Origin: Psychrobacter sp. JCM 18900
GTDB lineage: Bacteria > Pseudomonadota > Gammaproteobacteria > Pseudomonadales > Moraxellaceae
Length of the DNA: 64,000 nt
Assembly: GCF_904846625.1 (NCBI RefSeq)
Contig: NZ_CAJHBL010000003.1
Location: forward strand, 434,001-498,000
Reading direction: 5' to 3'
Below are positions 37,494 through 46,727 of this stretch, in pieces. Position 1 is the stretch's first letter. Every line of letters begins with the position of its first letter. The notes beneath the pieces are model-generated. The model had not been told where the DNA came from. It saw only the letters and a list, made by a program, of their open reading frames with translations, and did no database searches. The position numbers were made by a program, and so were the translations under genes.

Positions 37494-38621
37494 ATGATTG
37501 AAAACTGGACAAAAGAATTTATTATTCAGCGCTTATTGGCAATTACGTTGCTAGTAGTGCTGTTCGTATTGTGTTTTCAAGTGGTGCAGTTTTTTATTGT
37601 ACCAGCGCTGTGGGCAGCGATTTTGGCCTATGTGACTTTTCCTATTTATAATTTCTTCCATGAAAAGGTGAAGCTAAGCCCAGATTTTAGTGCCGCTATT
37701 ATGACGGTGAGCATCTCACTGATAATAGGCGTGCCGCTGGTCATCGGTGTGTTTATCTTGCAGCAAGAAGCTTTAAGTTTAATCAGCAACTTGATTTATC
37801 GTATCAAGGTAGGCTACTTAGATGTGCCTGACTCTCTTAAAGATTTGCCTATCATTGGTCAGCAAGTCAAAGACGTACTGTGGCGTATCAATAAAAACCC
37901 AGAAGGGACGCTAGAAGCTTTTCGCATTTGGGTTCAGTCGCATTTATATTATGGCAAAATAGCATTCGATGTGGTGTTCAGTAGTTTGGCCAAACTCGGT
38001 ATGGCGTTAATGACGCTCTTCTTTTTTTATCGTGATGGCACCAGTCTGGTTCGGCAGATTCGTCAAGCGCTGCGTAACATCATCGGTAATCGCATTGATG
38101 GTTACATCGATTCTGTGGGTACAACTACGCGCGCTGTGGTATACGGCATCGGGTTGACGGCATTGGCTCAGGCATTATTGGCTGGTATCGGCTATTACTT
38201 CGCTGGTGCGCCAAGTCCTATCTTATTAACCATTGTTACTTTTATCATTGCCTTGATTCCGTTTGGCACGCCATTCGTTTGGGGCGGTGTATCGATTTGG
38301 TTATTGAGCCAAGGACATACTGCAGAAGGTATTGGCTTGGCGCTATGGGGTGTATTAGTAATTAGCTGGGTGGATAACTTGATTCGTCCTATCGTTATTA
38401 GCGGCGCGACCAAGATTCCTTTTATCATTATTTTTATTGGTGTACTAGGTGGCCTAACAGCGTTTGGTTTTGTTGGTTTGTTTATCGGGCCTGTCGTATT
38501 GGCTATCGGACTTGCGGTATGGCGCGAGTGGATATCGCAGCATAAGAATGAGATATTTGCTCAGCAAGAGGTGATGCTTTCTGACCCTCGTGCGATAGAT
38601 CCTGTGCACGAACCAGAATAA
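37494..38621 (+). CDS. AI-2E family permease (PerM/YdiK-like)
   Basis: A 375-residue inner-membrane protein from ATG 37494 (M-I-E-N-W-T-K-E-F-I); a start 27 bases upstream is less likely. About eight membrane segments follow the family pattern: a pair near the N-terminus, a long soluble region (about 75-145), F-F-F-Y-R-D-G near 177, then V-Y-G-I-G-L-T-A-L-A-Q-A and P-F-G-T-P-F-V-W-G-G, and the D-N-L-I-R-P motif near 300. Members have been linked to autoinducer-2 export or sodium/proton antiport; neither can be assigned here. pdxB starts 51 bases downstream and epmA follows, so the three may be one operon. Confidence 0.88.
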   Translation: MIENWTKEFIIQRLLAITLLVVLFVLCFQVVQFFIVPALWAAILAYVTFPIYNFFHEKVKLSPDFSAAIMTVSISLIIGVPLVIGVFILQQEALSLISNLIYRIKVGYLDVPDSLKDLPIIGQQVKDVLWRINKNPEGTLEAFRIWVQSHLYYGKIAFDVVFSSLAKLGMALMTLFFFYRDGTSLVRQIRQALRNIIGNRIDGYIDSVGTTTRAVVYGIGLTALAQALLAGIGYYFAGAPSPILLTIVTFIIALIPFGTPFVWGGVSIWLLSQGHTAEGIGLALWGVLVISWVDNLIRPIVISGATKIPFIIIFIGVLGGLTAFGFVGLFIGPVVLAIGLAVWREWISQHKNEIFAQQEVMLSDPRAIDPVHEPE

Positions 38622-38672
38622 TGAATCGCTAGCAAATATGATGTAAAAAATTATCGATAGAGATGATGGCAA

Positions 38673-39839
38673 ATGATAAATAAGAATATGACAGAATCGA
38701 CGAATAATAAGACTGATAAATTAAGTACAATTAAAAATATCACTATTTTAGCGGACAGCAACATCGCCAGTCTGAATGATTTTTTTAATGATTCTATGCT
38801 AGGTCAGCTGACTGAGCATAAGGTTGAGATTATTACTGTCGCTGGTCGAGATATCGATACAGCGCTACTTGCCGAAGTGCAGCCAGATGTGCTGCTGATA
38901 CGCTCGGTGACAAAAGTAGGTAATACTTTACTGGTTGATAATAACAGTGTGCAGTTTGTCGGGTCTGCGACTATTGGTACCGACCATGTAGATCAAGATT
39001 ATCTAGCGTCTCGCAATATCACTTTCGCCAATGCGGCTGGTTGTAGCAAGCATTCTGTGGCTCAATATGTATTGACGGCTATTTTAACTTTGCGTCCGCA
39101 GTATTGGCAGCAGTCGGTGTCATTAAAATTAGGTATTATTGGTCTTGGTAATATTGGCAGTACGCTTGCTCAATATGCCTATGATTTGGGTTGGCAGGTG
39201 CTAGGTTATGATCCCTTGTTACCAACCTCTAAAACTAATAATGCTAGCTTGGAGCAGGTACTTAGCCAAAGTGACGTGGTTAGTCTGCATGTGCCTTTGA
39301 CCAATGAAAAGAATGCGACGAATCCTAAAGGTAGTGATTACCCAACACGTCACCTTATAAATGCAGCTGCATTAGCAATGATGCCTGCTGATACAATGCT
39401 GATTAATAGTGCGCGCGGGCCTGTAATTGAGGAAAGTGCGCTTGAAACAGACATTGAGCGTACTGGACGTCAAGTGGTGCTAGATGTGTTTGAGCATGAG
39501 CCAAAGATTGCAGTAAGCTTGCTATCCAAACTTGCTATTGCCACACCGCATATCGCTGGCTATACGCTAGAAGGTAAGCTACGTGGCACACAAATCATTT
39601 ATGATGCCTTGTGTGAAAAATTATCGATACCTCCAATTCAATCTATGTCCAATCTGCTACCGCTAAATATGTTCTTATGGTCTGAACTAAAATCATATCC
39701 AGATAGACTGCCAAAGTTTTATGACATTATGCAGGATGATACCTCATTGAGAAGCAAGGAAGCTGATGGGCAGGTAAATGGCGCTGATTTTGATGGTTTG
39801 AGACGCGATTATCATTTACGTCGTGAGTGGCAGTTTTAA
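38673..39839 (+). CDS. pdxB: Erythronate-4-phosphate dehydrogenase
   Basis: Second step of the DXP-dependent pyridoxal phosphate pathway. A 388-residue D-2-hydroxyacid dehydrogenase with L-L-I-R-S-V-T-K-V near residue 70, T-I-G-T-D-H-V-D, the NAD-binding G-I-I-G-L-G-N-I-G-S-T, the N-S-A-R-G-P-V-I-E-E motif with catalytic Arg, D-V-F-E-H-E-P and A-T-P-H-I-A-G-Y-T-L-E-G-K. The last motif and a C-terminal dimerisation extension single out PdxB. An internal insertion (about residues 210-225) breaks the Rossmann domain slightly. The start at ATG 38673 or ATG 38688 is not resolved. Confidence 0.93.
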   Translation: MINKNMTESTNNKTDKLSTIKNITILADSNIASLNDFFNDSMLGQLTEHKVEIITVAGRDIDTALLAEVQPDVLLIRSVTKVGNTLLVDNNSVQFVGSATIGTDHVDQDYLASRNITFANAAGCSKHSVAQYVLTAILTLRPQYWQQSVSLKLGIIGLGNIGSTLAQYAYDLGWQVLGYDPLLPTSKTNNASLEQVLSQSDVVSLHVPLTNEKNATNPKGSDYPTRHLINAAALAMMPADTMLINSARGPVIEESALETDIERTGRQVVLDVFEHEPKIAVSLLSKLAIATPHIAGYTLEGKLRGTQIIYDALCEKLSIPPIQSMSNLLPLNMFLWSELKSYPDRLPKFYDIMQDDTSLRSKEADGQVNGADFDGLRRDYHLRREWQF

Positions 39840-39895
39840 AAAATTCAAACACCCAATTACCAAACCGATTATTAATCAATCGCAGTAGATAACAA

Positions 39896-40939
39896 ATGAC
39901 TCAAGCAAATAACATTTCTTCGCAGCCTATTACTTTTAAATCTATTAGCTCTAAGCCTAGCTATGCACCAACCATGACACTTGCGATGGCACAACAACGC
40001 GCGCAATTCATTAGCAATATTCGTCAGTTTTTTACCAGTCGACAAGTACTGGAAGTGCAGACACCGCTATTATCCCAAGCAGGCAATACAGACACTTTTT
40101 TGCAGTCTGTAGCAGCTCACGTGACCTATCAAGACCGTCCACGCACTTATTATTTGCATACCTCGCCTGAGTTTGCGATGAAGCGTTTATTAGCCAGCTG
40201 GCAAGTGCCTATTTATCAGATTTGTCCTGTCTTTCGTGATAACGAAATAGGCATGCGTCATAATATTGAATTTACGATGCTTGAATGGTATCAACCTAAT
40301 TATAGTCTGGACGAGATGGCAACTGAACTTAATGAGTTGTTGGAGACGCTCTATGGTCATTCAATTGTGATGAGTCATTATCGCTATGTCGATGCCTTTA
40401 TGGACTTTGTGGGCATACATCCGTTGACAGCGAGTTTAACTGCATTGCAAGCCGTGGCAGAAGATATGGGTTTGACAGGATTTGATTTTAATAATGCTGA
40501 TGATAGCGAAGAAAACCGTCGTCAGAGCTGGTTGGATTTGTTATTCAGTCATGCCGTAGAGCCAAACCTAGGTCATGATTTGCCGACATTAATTATAGAG
40601 TATCCACCTGCGACTGCTGCGTTAGCGAAGACAGCTATGGATAAAGACGGTAATAAAATTGCAAAACGTTTTGAGCTGTATATTAATGGCGTTGAGATCG
40701 CCAATGCTTATGATGAGCTAGCAGATGGTCAAGTATTACGAGACCGTTTTGAACAAGACAATCAATTACGTGCGCGTCATAATCTACCTCAAATGCCAAT
40801 CGATGAGCATCTATTAGCCGCCTCCAATGATTTGATGCCATGTAGTGGTATTGCAGTCGGTATGGATAGATTGCTTATGGTGTTGACAGGTGCAAGCAGC
40901 TTGGAGGAAGTTATCCCTTTTCCCAGTGGGCAAGCATGA
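39896..40939 (+). CDS. epmA: EF-P lysine lysyltransferase EpmA (PoxA/GenX)
   Basis: A class II lysyl-tRNA synthetase paralog that attaches beta-lysine to elongation factor P. It is 347 residues and lacks the anticodon-binding domain. Motif 2 covers R-D-N-E-I-G-M-R-H-N-I-E-F-T-M-L-E-W-Y, and motif 3 is G-I-A-V-G-M-D-R-L-L-M-V-L near the C-terminus. It also has Q-T-P-L-L-S and the N-G-V-E-I-A-N-A-Y-D-E-L block. The partners epmB and efp are not in this window. It has a polar N-terminal extension of about 25 residues. Confidence 0.95.
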   Translation: MTQANNISSQPITFKSISSKPSYAPTMTLAMAQQRAQFISNIRQFFTSRQVLEVQTPLLSQAGNTDTFLQSVAAHVTYQDRPRTYYLHTSPEFAMKRLLASWQVPIYQICPVFRDNEIGMRHNIEFTMLEWYQPNYSLDEMATELNELLETLYGHSIVMSHYRYVDAFMDFVGIHPLTASLTALQAVAEDMGLTGFDFNNADDSEENRRQSWLDLLFSHAVEPNLGHDLPTLIIEYPPATAALAKTAMDKDGNKIAKRFELYINGVEIANAYDELADGQVLRDRFEQDNQLRARHNLPQMPIDEHLLAASNDLMPCSGIAVGMDRLLMVLTGASSLEEVIPFPSGQA

Positions 40940-40984
40940 TTGAAAGAGCTTTTTTTCGATTAGTTGTAATCTAAATACGTAATA

Positions 40985-41041
40985 AAAAGGTCGTTGCCGA
41001 TTTACCAATTAGATATTGGCGAATCGATAACGACCTTTTGT
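40985..41041. terminator. Bidirectional terminator between epmA and NAD(P)-binding gene
   Basis: AAAAGGTCGTT ... AACGACCTTTT with inner paired segments CCGATT/AATCG and CCAAT/ATTGG; long interrupted stem. Confidence 0.82.
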
Positions 41042-41097
41042 ATTGGCTGCTTCTAAAATTTAGCAGATACAACCAATTTTGGTAATACTAAACTTAT

Positions 41098-41739
41098 TTA
41101 TACAGTAGCAACTGCTTCATTGATATTGATATCACCATTGTGTAGATTGAAAACTTTGCCTATGGTGTTATCTGCGGTTAGTACTGCTGCTAACGTTGTC
41201 GCTACATCTTCGATTGCATTCTCACCAGAACTTGTATCATTGATAGTGATTTTGCCTGTACCAGCGCGTTCTTTTAGTGCGCCTGGCTGCACGATAGTGT
41301 AATCAAGTGAGCTGTTGTTCACTAACCAGTGATCGGCGTAGTGTTTAGAGATATAGTATTCTTTTAAATCTGCAATACCAGGGTTTTCATCCCATTTTTC
41401 AGTTTCTAATGAAAAGACTGAGCTCAGCATAATATAACGTTTAATGCCTTTATCTTGTGCAGCCTGCATCGTTTTCACGGCACCATGCAAGTCAACTTCT
41501 AAGACATTTTTGCCACCAGATCCTGCAACAAAGTAAATAGCCTCAATATCCTGATCCAATTGTTTTTCAATAGAGTCTTTACTTGCTGTAATGTCTAAAT
41601 CTAGCTGGGTATAGTTGTCATTATCAAATAGCTTTTCTTTCTGACGAGTCGTGCCAATAACTTGATGATCATCAGCCAATAACTGCTTAACCAAATCACC
41701 GCCCACTCGACCACTTGCACCAACGACTAAAATTTTCAT
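41098..41739 (-). CDS. NAD(P)-binding protein of the NmrA/atypical SDR type
   Basis: A 213-residue single-domain Rossmann protein. The cofactor motif K-I-L-V-V-G-A-S-G-R-V-G-G-D-L opens the sequence, and Y-Y-I-S-K-H-Y-A-D lies where SDR proteins have the Y-x-x-x-K pair. The ATG at 41739 fits the AGGA ribosome site better than ATG 41745. Relatives include YwnB-type and NmrA-like proteins whose substrates are mostly unknown. It is convergent with epmA and separate from the purEK cluster. Confidence 0.8.
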   Translation of the reverse strand: MKILVVGASGRVGGDLVKQLLADDHQVIGTTRQKEKLFDNDNYTQLDLDITASKDSIEKQLDQDIEAIYFVAGSGGKNVLEVDLHGAVKTMQAAQDKGIKRYIMLSSVFSLETEKWDENPGIADLKEYYISKHYADHWLVNNSSLDYTIVQPGALKERAGTGKITINDTSSGENAIEDVATTLAAVLTADNTIGKVFNLHNGDININEAVATV

Positions 41740-41831
41740 AATCATTCCTATTTTTATTTAAATTCTATTGTTTAAATTATTCTGTAAGTTTATTTATCTT
41801 AAAAACCGAATATAGAGTAACAAAGATAGGT

Positions 41832-41856
41832 AGCACGCTTCGTTATAAAGCGTGCT
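41832..41856 (-). terminator. Candidate terminator after yaiI
   Basis: AGCACGCTT, loop CGTTATA, AAGCGTGCT: a perfect 9-bp stem 120 bases beyond the stop, without a T tract. Confidence 0.4.
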
Positions 41857-41974
41857 GATTGAATAGTGTTTGGTTATAGAGTGTATACAGTTTGCAAGGA
41901 AGCAAACGTTGATCAGATGACATCATATAATAGATGAAAGGGCGGCTGACCGTCAGATAGAGCGATAAAAAGTA

Positions 41975-42424
41975 TTAACGAACTAAGCGATTAAGACCGT
42001 CGGCAAAGGCTTTTTTATCTCGATCGCCGTAAGGTTTCTGACCGCTCATTTCTTGCAACTCTAGGACACCAGTACCACGCATAGTGTCCATAAAGTCGCG
42101 CATATTGAGCTTTTGCTTGATGTTGTTCTTGTCGTAGACCACGCCGCGCGTCGTTAGTACCATACCACCTTTATCCAAAATGTCATTGGCCAAGGGAATA
42201 TCGCTAGTAATAGCCAAGTCACCAGTTTGTATCTGCTCGACGATATAATCATCAGCTTTGTCGAATCCTGATGGCACGACAGTCATAACAAGTAAGGGCG
42301 ACTTGCGTAACTTAATCGGCTGATTGGCTACAAATATGGCCATGGTCTTGGTACGTTCAGCCGTCTTAATAATCAAATCTTTGGCAATCAATGGTACCGA
42401 GTCTGCGTCCACCCAAATTTGCAT
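41975..42424 (-). CDS. yaiI: YaiI/YqxD family protein (UPF0178, DUF188)
   Basis: A 149-residue soluble protein with the family opening I-W-V-D-A-D-S-V-P-L-I-A-K-D and the later D-I-P-L-A-N-D-I-L-D-K-G-G, a PIN-like nuclease-type fold of unknown function. Its ATG shares the A of the purK stop (TAATG), so translation is probably coupled to purK. It should therefore be expressed with purine biosynthesis genes, although no functional link is known. Confidence 0.88.
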   Translation of the reverse strand: MQIWVDADSVPLIAKDLIIKTAERTKTMAIFVANQPIKLRKSPLLVMTVVPSGFDKADDYIVEQIQTGDLAITSDIPLANDILDKGGMVLTTRGVVYDKNNIKQKLNMRDFMDTMRGTGVLELQEMSGQKPYGDRDKKAFADGLNRLVR

Positions 42425-43788
42425 TATTTTTTAGCCTTCTCAGGTTTTGATGGGGTAGTAGTCAGGCTGTCTTTATTGTCTAGGTCATCAGCTTTGGCAT
42501 CATTTTGAATACTGTTCTGAGCACTGTTTTTAGCATTACTCTTAGTATCGACGTCTGCTTTACTAGGCTGAGTATCCACGCTTACATATTCTTTATCTAG
42601 ACCAACCTTGTTTGGCAAGATAGCAACCAATTTTGTCATAGCAGGCTCTAAATCAGTCACGTCATTAGGCATCAGGGTTATATGAGCAATCTTGCGATCG
42701 TCACGCTCAGCCTTATGATAGCTATGGTAATGAGCGCCATCGATGTTTAGCACTGCACTAATATCAGGATATTGACCTAGCACATTTACCATAATCGCAG
42801 GATGCACGTTATCTGTATCGCCTAATGGCAAGTTAACCACAGCACGGATATGATTCTCAAACTGACTAGTAATAGCGCCTTCGATACTCCAGTGCCCAGA
42901 GTTGTGTACCCGTGGCGCGATCTCATTCGCCAATATCGCGTTATGACCGCGAGCATCTTTGGTGACGAATAATTCAAGCGCCATAACGCCGACATAGTCC
43001 AAATGGTTCATGACTTTGGTAATGGCGTCTGTTGCTTGTTGAAACAGATGACTCGTGCCAACAGCAGGCGCTTGAGTTTTGGCCAAAATACCGTTGTGAT
43101 GATGATTTTCGACCAAATCGTAACAGCGTACCTGACCATTTTGCGCTCTTGCTGCAATGATAGAGACTTCACGGCTAAAGTTAATGAAACCTTCAGCAAT
43201 TAACGGCGCAGGCGTTGGCGTAAGTGAACCTTTACCGCTGACAGCATCTTTTAAATCTAGCCAAGCTGTCTTAATATCACTGTCCTGCTTGATAACGAAC
43301 TGTCCCTTACCGTCGTAACCACCTCGGCTGGTTTTTAGAACGATAGGCAGTCCTAACTCTTTACAAGCGTGCTTGAGCTCAGCTTCAGAATTGACTTCCA
43401 TAAATGGCACGGTTGCGATATCAAGTGTGTTGAACATCTGCTTTTCTTTTAGACGATCTTGAGCGATATCAAGCGCAATCAGTGGTGGAAACATGCCTTG
43501 CTTGCTGCCAGATTTTGACAGGCTAACCAGTTGCTCGACCGTAGACGTTGGCGTGTTCTCAAACTCTAACGTAAAGACATCCGCTGCTGCGATAAAGTCT
43601 TCTAATTGATCGCTATGAAAGACACGACCGTATAAGCTGGCAGGGCATTCTGGATTGTCTTCTAAGAATACGCATTGGTAACCCAATGGCATGGCGGCTT
43701 CGGCAAGCATCATACCAAGCTGACCACCGCCTAAAATACCGATGGTACGAATGGTTTGGGTAACAGGATAAGCGTTTGCTGTAGTCAT
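42424..43788 (-). CDS. purK: N5-carboxyaminoimidazole ribonucleotide synthase
   Basis: Purine biosynthesis: ATP-dependent carboxylation of aminoimidazole ribonucleotide by bicarbonate. The ATP-grasp enzyme spans residues 1-380: G-I-L-G-G-G-Q-L-G-M-M-L at the start, K-T-S-R-G-G-Y-D-G-K-G-Q near 150, E-V-S-I-I-A-A-R and N-E-I-A-P-R-V-H-N-S-G-H-W near 280. The last 60 residues are a hydrophilic low-complexity tail rich in Asn, Asp, Lys and Ser, beyond the usual 355-390 residues. PurE is encoded upstream, but 197 bases and a hairpin intervene. Confidence 0.95.
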   Translation of the reverse strand: MTTANAYPVTQTIRTIGILGGGQLGMMLAEAAMPLGYQCVFLEDNPECPASLYGRVFHSDQLEDFIAAADVFTLEFENTPTSTVEQLVSLSKSGSKQGMFPPLIALDIAQDRLKEKQMFNTLDIATVPFMEVNSEAELKHACKELGLPIVLKTSRGGYDGKGQFVIKQDSDIKTAWLDLKDAVSGKGSLTPTPAPLIAEGFINFSREVSIIAARAQNGQVRCYDLVENHHHNGILAKTQAPAVGTSHLFQQATDAITKVMNHLDYVGVMALELFVTKDARGHNAILANEIAPRVHNSGHWSIEGAITSQFENHIRAVVNLPLGDTDNVHPAIMVNVLGQYPDISAVLNIDGAHYHSYHKAERDDRKIAHITLMPNDVTDLEPAMTKLVAILPNKVGLDKEYVSVDTQPSKADVDTKSNAKNSAQNSIQNDAKADDLDNKDSLTTTPSKPEKAKK

Positions 43789-43861
43789 GGCAGGCTCTTT
43801 GAATAAAAGTGAATAAGGTGTATGGGCTATTAAAATCTAAAACTCAATGGGTGAAAATAGG

Positions 43862-43885
43862 AAAAGGTGCACTGTATGCACCTTA
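43862..43885 (-). terminator. Hairpin between purE and purK
   Basis: Minus strand AAGGTGCA, loop TACAG, TGCACCTT, then TTCCTATTTT. A terminator or attenuator that would reduce read-through from purE into purK. Confidence 0.55.
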
Positions 43886-43985
43886 TCTCTAATTGGAATT
43901 GCTTGAAAATATACAGTGATAATTTCAATCATTAGGCTATCAATATAAAAGACGCTGCTATAAAAGTAGGTCGTTTTATATTTAC

Positions 43986-44537
43986 CTAAGGATTGATAAT
44001 ACCTGGTGTTGGGCTAGCGAGAATAGTCTCAGTCTGAGACTGGCGCATCTGATCGAGCTTAGTAGCAATCGTATCATCATGCAATGCCAATACTTGAATT
44101 GCAAGTAGGGCAGCGTTATAAGCACCAGCAGCACCAATCGCCAAAGTACCAACAGCGACGCCTTTTGGCATTTGTACGATAGACAATAGACTATCCCAAC
44201 CGCTCAGCATAGAGGACTTTACAGGGACACCAAAGACAGGTAGCGGCGTTTGACTGGCACACATGCCTGGCAGATGAGCGGCACCACCTGCACCAGCGAT
44301 GATCACTTGTAGACCATTATTTTTTGCGCTTTTGGCATAATCAAATAATCTGTCAGGCGTACGGTGTGCAGAGACAACTTCACAATCAAAAGCAATGTCA
44401 AAGTCTGCAAGCAATTGCGCAGCAGCACTCATAGTTGCCCAGTCAGACTGCGAACCCATGATAATGCCGACTTTTGGCTGACCAGCAGGGGAGGTGATTG
44501 GACCGTTCTGGTTAGCAGCAGTATTCGTGGTGCTCAT
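43986..44537 (-). CDS. purE: N5-carboxyaminoimidazole ribonucleotide mutase
   Basis: Moves the carboxyl group from N5 to C4 of the imidazole ring, acting after PurK. A 183-residue class I PurE with [11 protein letters not shown] near residue 24, [20 protein letters not shown] and G-V-P-V-K-S-S. Slightly longer than E. coli PurE, with about 20 extra polar N-terminal residues. It lies upstream of purK and yaiI on the same strand. Confidence 0.95.
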   Translation of the reverse strand: MSTTNTAANQNGPITSPAGQPKVGIIMGSQSDWATMSAAAQLLADFDIAFDCEVVSAHRTPDRLFDYAKSAKNNGLQVIIAGAGGAAHLPGMCASQTPLPVFGVPVKSSMLSGWDSLLSIVQMPKGVAVGTLAIGAAGAYNAALLAIQVLALHDDTIATKLDQMRQSQTETILASPTPGIINP

Positions 44538-44644
44538 GATTGGATATCCTCAAAAAGACCATCATACAAAAATTTTGCTATGGTCGTAAAGCCAAGTTTG
44601 ACTTTTAATACTTGTCTGGCGCTAATTGCATTGATATCACGATT

Positions 44645-45601
44645 TTATATATGTTTTTCATCGTGATAATGCTGAACAAAGTGATTGACCGTCAATGGTA
44701 ATGGTTGTTCGGTATCCAGTTGATAGCACGTTAGATAGCCGCTATCTACTGCAGCAGAGTAGTCAGTACAGGCAACTTGTGGACTGAGTGGCTCAGGTGT
44801 GCCAGTGAGCCAATAGTGCCCGACAAACACAGGTTTATGAGTTTTTAGCGCAAATTCAATATTTTCAGCCAGTGCGTCAGGCGGTATTTGTGCCAATGCG
44901 GATGATGGAGCACGAGACACTTCACGAAGTGTGCGTGTATTTAGCTTATCTAGCCACCAACGTACTCGCACTCGTGTACGCTCGGTACCTTCTTTATCTA
45001 CCATCACAATACCATCAGGTAAGCCTGTTTCAACCCCTTTTAACACTCGCTCTAAAGCGTCAAAGGCAACGGTATTTTCTTTAGCCGTTTCGATTAGACC
45101 TGTAGGAGTCAGACAGTTATCGTCAGTCAGAAGGGGCTTTAGTATTGCCATGCTATCTGTATCCCAACAAGCATGTACAAAGCAGGCGTAGTCGGTCTCG
45201 AGCCATAATGGAATTTCGTATAGACGCTGCAACCAGTACTCATGTTGCTCTGAGCCAAATAGTATTTCTGCTAAAAACGCCTCGTGTTGGCGTCTATGGA
45301 TATCATTGTGCGAGCGTAAATACTGGCTAGTATTATCAGGATCGCGCGTGGCATATGCCAACGCATTATATTCATGGTTGCCCATTACTGCATCGGCTAC
45401 ATCGGCATCTAGCATTGCAAAGACAATCTCTAACGTGGCTAATTGCTGCGAACCACGATCGATCAAATCGCCGATGAACAACGCCCTATGACCTGTTGGT
45501 GGCACGAAATGCTGACCGTTATGCTCATAGCCCAACTGATGCAGCAGACCGACCAGCTTGTCTGCATAACCATGTATATCACCGATAATATCTATAATCA
45601 T
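44645..45601 (-). CDS. Calcineurin-type metallophosphatase
   Basis: A 318-residue phosphoesterase with the metal-binding motifs D-I-I-G-D-I-H-G near residue 5, G-D-L-I-D-R-G near 45, G-N-H-E-Y near 75, H-A-C-W-D near 145 and G-H-Y-W near 262. It resembles ApaH/PrpE-type serine/threonine or dinucleoside polyphosphate phosphatases, but the length and the middle region differ from ApaH, so the substrate is open. No signal peptide is present. It sits upstream of purE on the same strand with about 105 bases between them. Confidence 0.82.
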   Translation of the reverse strand: MIIDIIGDIHGYADKLVGLLHQLGYEHNGQHFVPPTGHRALFIGDLIDRGSQQLATLEIVFAMLDADVADAVMGNHEYNALAYATRDPDNTSQYLRSHNDIHRRQHEAFLAEILFGSEQHEYWLQRLYEIPLWLETDYACFVHACWDTDSMAILKPLLTDDNCLTPTGLIETAKENTVAFDALERVLKGVETGLPDGIVMVDKEGTERTRVRVRWWLDKLNTRTLREVSRAPSSALAQIPPDALAENIEFALKTHKPVFVGHYWLTGTPEPLSPQVACTDYSAAVDSGYLTCYQLDTEQPLPLTVNHFVQHYHDEKHI

Positions 45602-45704
45602 AATGTATTACTAAATCTCAAATGTAAAAGTGTACCCTGCGTAAAATAGAGTTTATAAAGTATAGCTGTGTTTAAAGTGCTAGCTTTACTATACGTAAAA
45701 ATGT

Positions 45705-46313
45705 CTAAAATCCCGGTGATAGCAACGCATTGATAAAATGCGGTAGGACTTTTGGTTCCAAAACAATCGTAGCGATAACGCCAAATGCGCCGCCCCACAT
45801 ATGAGCCATATGGTTGATGTTTGAACCACCGCGTCGATCCGCATAGATACTATAAAATATATAAGCCACGGCAAATAGTATCGCAGGAATAGGAATCACG
45901 GCAAAGAGATAAATTCTCTCCCATGGTGCTAGCAAAATAAAAGCAAATAGCACAGCCGATACACCGCCTGATGCACCTAAACTCAAATAACTGGCGTTGT
46001 TCTTATTTTTCACGTAACTTGGAATCATGGCAACGGTAATTGCCAACACATAAAAAACCACAAAACCGTAGCCGAATAAAAACGGCTGATATAGTCCTTC
46101 GATAGCACGCCCAAAGAAATACAAAGTAAACATGTTGAAGAGCAAATGCATACTATCAGCATGAATAAAGCCGTGGGTCACAAAGCGATCCCATTGCCCA
46201 TTGTTAACTGCTGGCGGATAAAAAATCAATCGATTAAATAGCGTCTTGTTTTGCCAAGCCAATAAGCTGACAATAACGGTAATAATGATAATAAGCGTCG
46301 TATGGTTTAACAA
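45705..46313 (-). CDS. Rhomboid family intramembrane serine protease
   Basis: A 202-residue inner-membrane protein with about six hydrophobic segments. The catalytic Ser is in G-A-S-G-G-V-S-A and the catalytic His in N-H-M-A-H-M-W-G-G-A-F-G. The H-G-F-I-H-A-D motif near residue 50, common in bacterial rhomboids, is present. The start is TTG 46313 (M-L-N-H), preceded by AAGGAT. Natural substrates are unknown. No GlpG N-terminal cytosolic domain is present. Confidence 0.87.
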   Translation of the reverse strand: MLNHTTLIIIITVIVSLLAWQNKTLFNRLIFYPPAVNNGQWDRFVTHGFIHADSMHLLFNMFTLYFFGRAIEGLYQPFLFGYGFVVFYVLAITVAMIPSYVKNKNNASYLSLGASGGVSAVLFAFILLAPWERIYLFAVIPIPAILFAVAYIFYSIYADRRGGSNINHMAHMWGGAFGVIATIVLEPKVLPHFINALLSPGF

Positions 46314-46727
46314 AGGAAAATCCTTAGGCCGTGCCTGATATGTGACAATGTTACAAATGACAAGCTACAAATGACAATATTCAAAGCCTAAGCGTTACGG
46401 CTGATTAAAAAGTAAGTTTGACGTCTGATCCGTATTAAGTACTAACGATTAGCAATAGACTAATACTAACAGCAGTTGCGATAACGCGAATACCTATTGT
46501 GTGACAAAACGATGCTTTTTTATGCGGTTATAGTGAATAATGTAGCAGTGTACCATGCAACATAAGTGAAACTTTTAAAGCAAGGTTAAAGACGAGAGTA
46601 GTGTTCATTCATCCGCGCTGCAATTAATCTTTTAGACAAAGAAGCAAAATACACAAGTGACATGGACAAAAATAAAATAAGTGCTTAATTTTGCACATTC
46701 AAATAAGGCTGATAGAGGCAGTGGATT
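46314..46727. other. Intergenic region rhomboid-envelope gene
   Basis: A 414-base gap between divergent genes. A 12-base direct repeat TACAAATGACAA occurs at 46352 and 46366. No gene is visible. Confidence 0.45.

Noticed and set aside
46352..46377. 12-base direct repeat TACAAATGACAA as a possible CRISPR or iteron
   Set aside because: Only two copies, 2-base spacing, no cas genes and no replication gene nearby.
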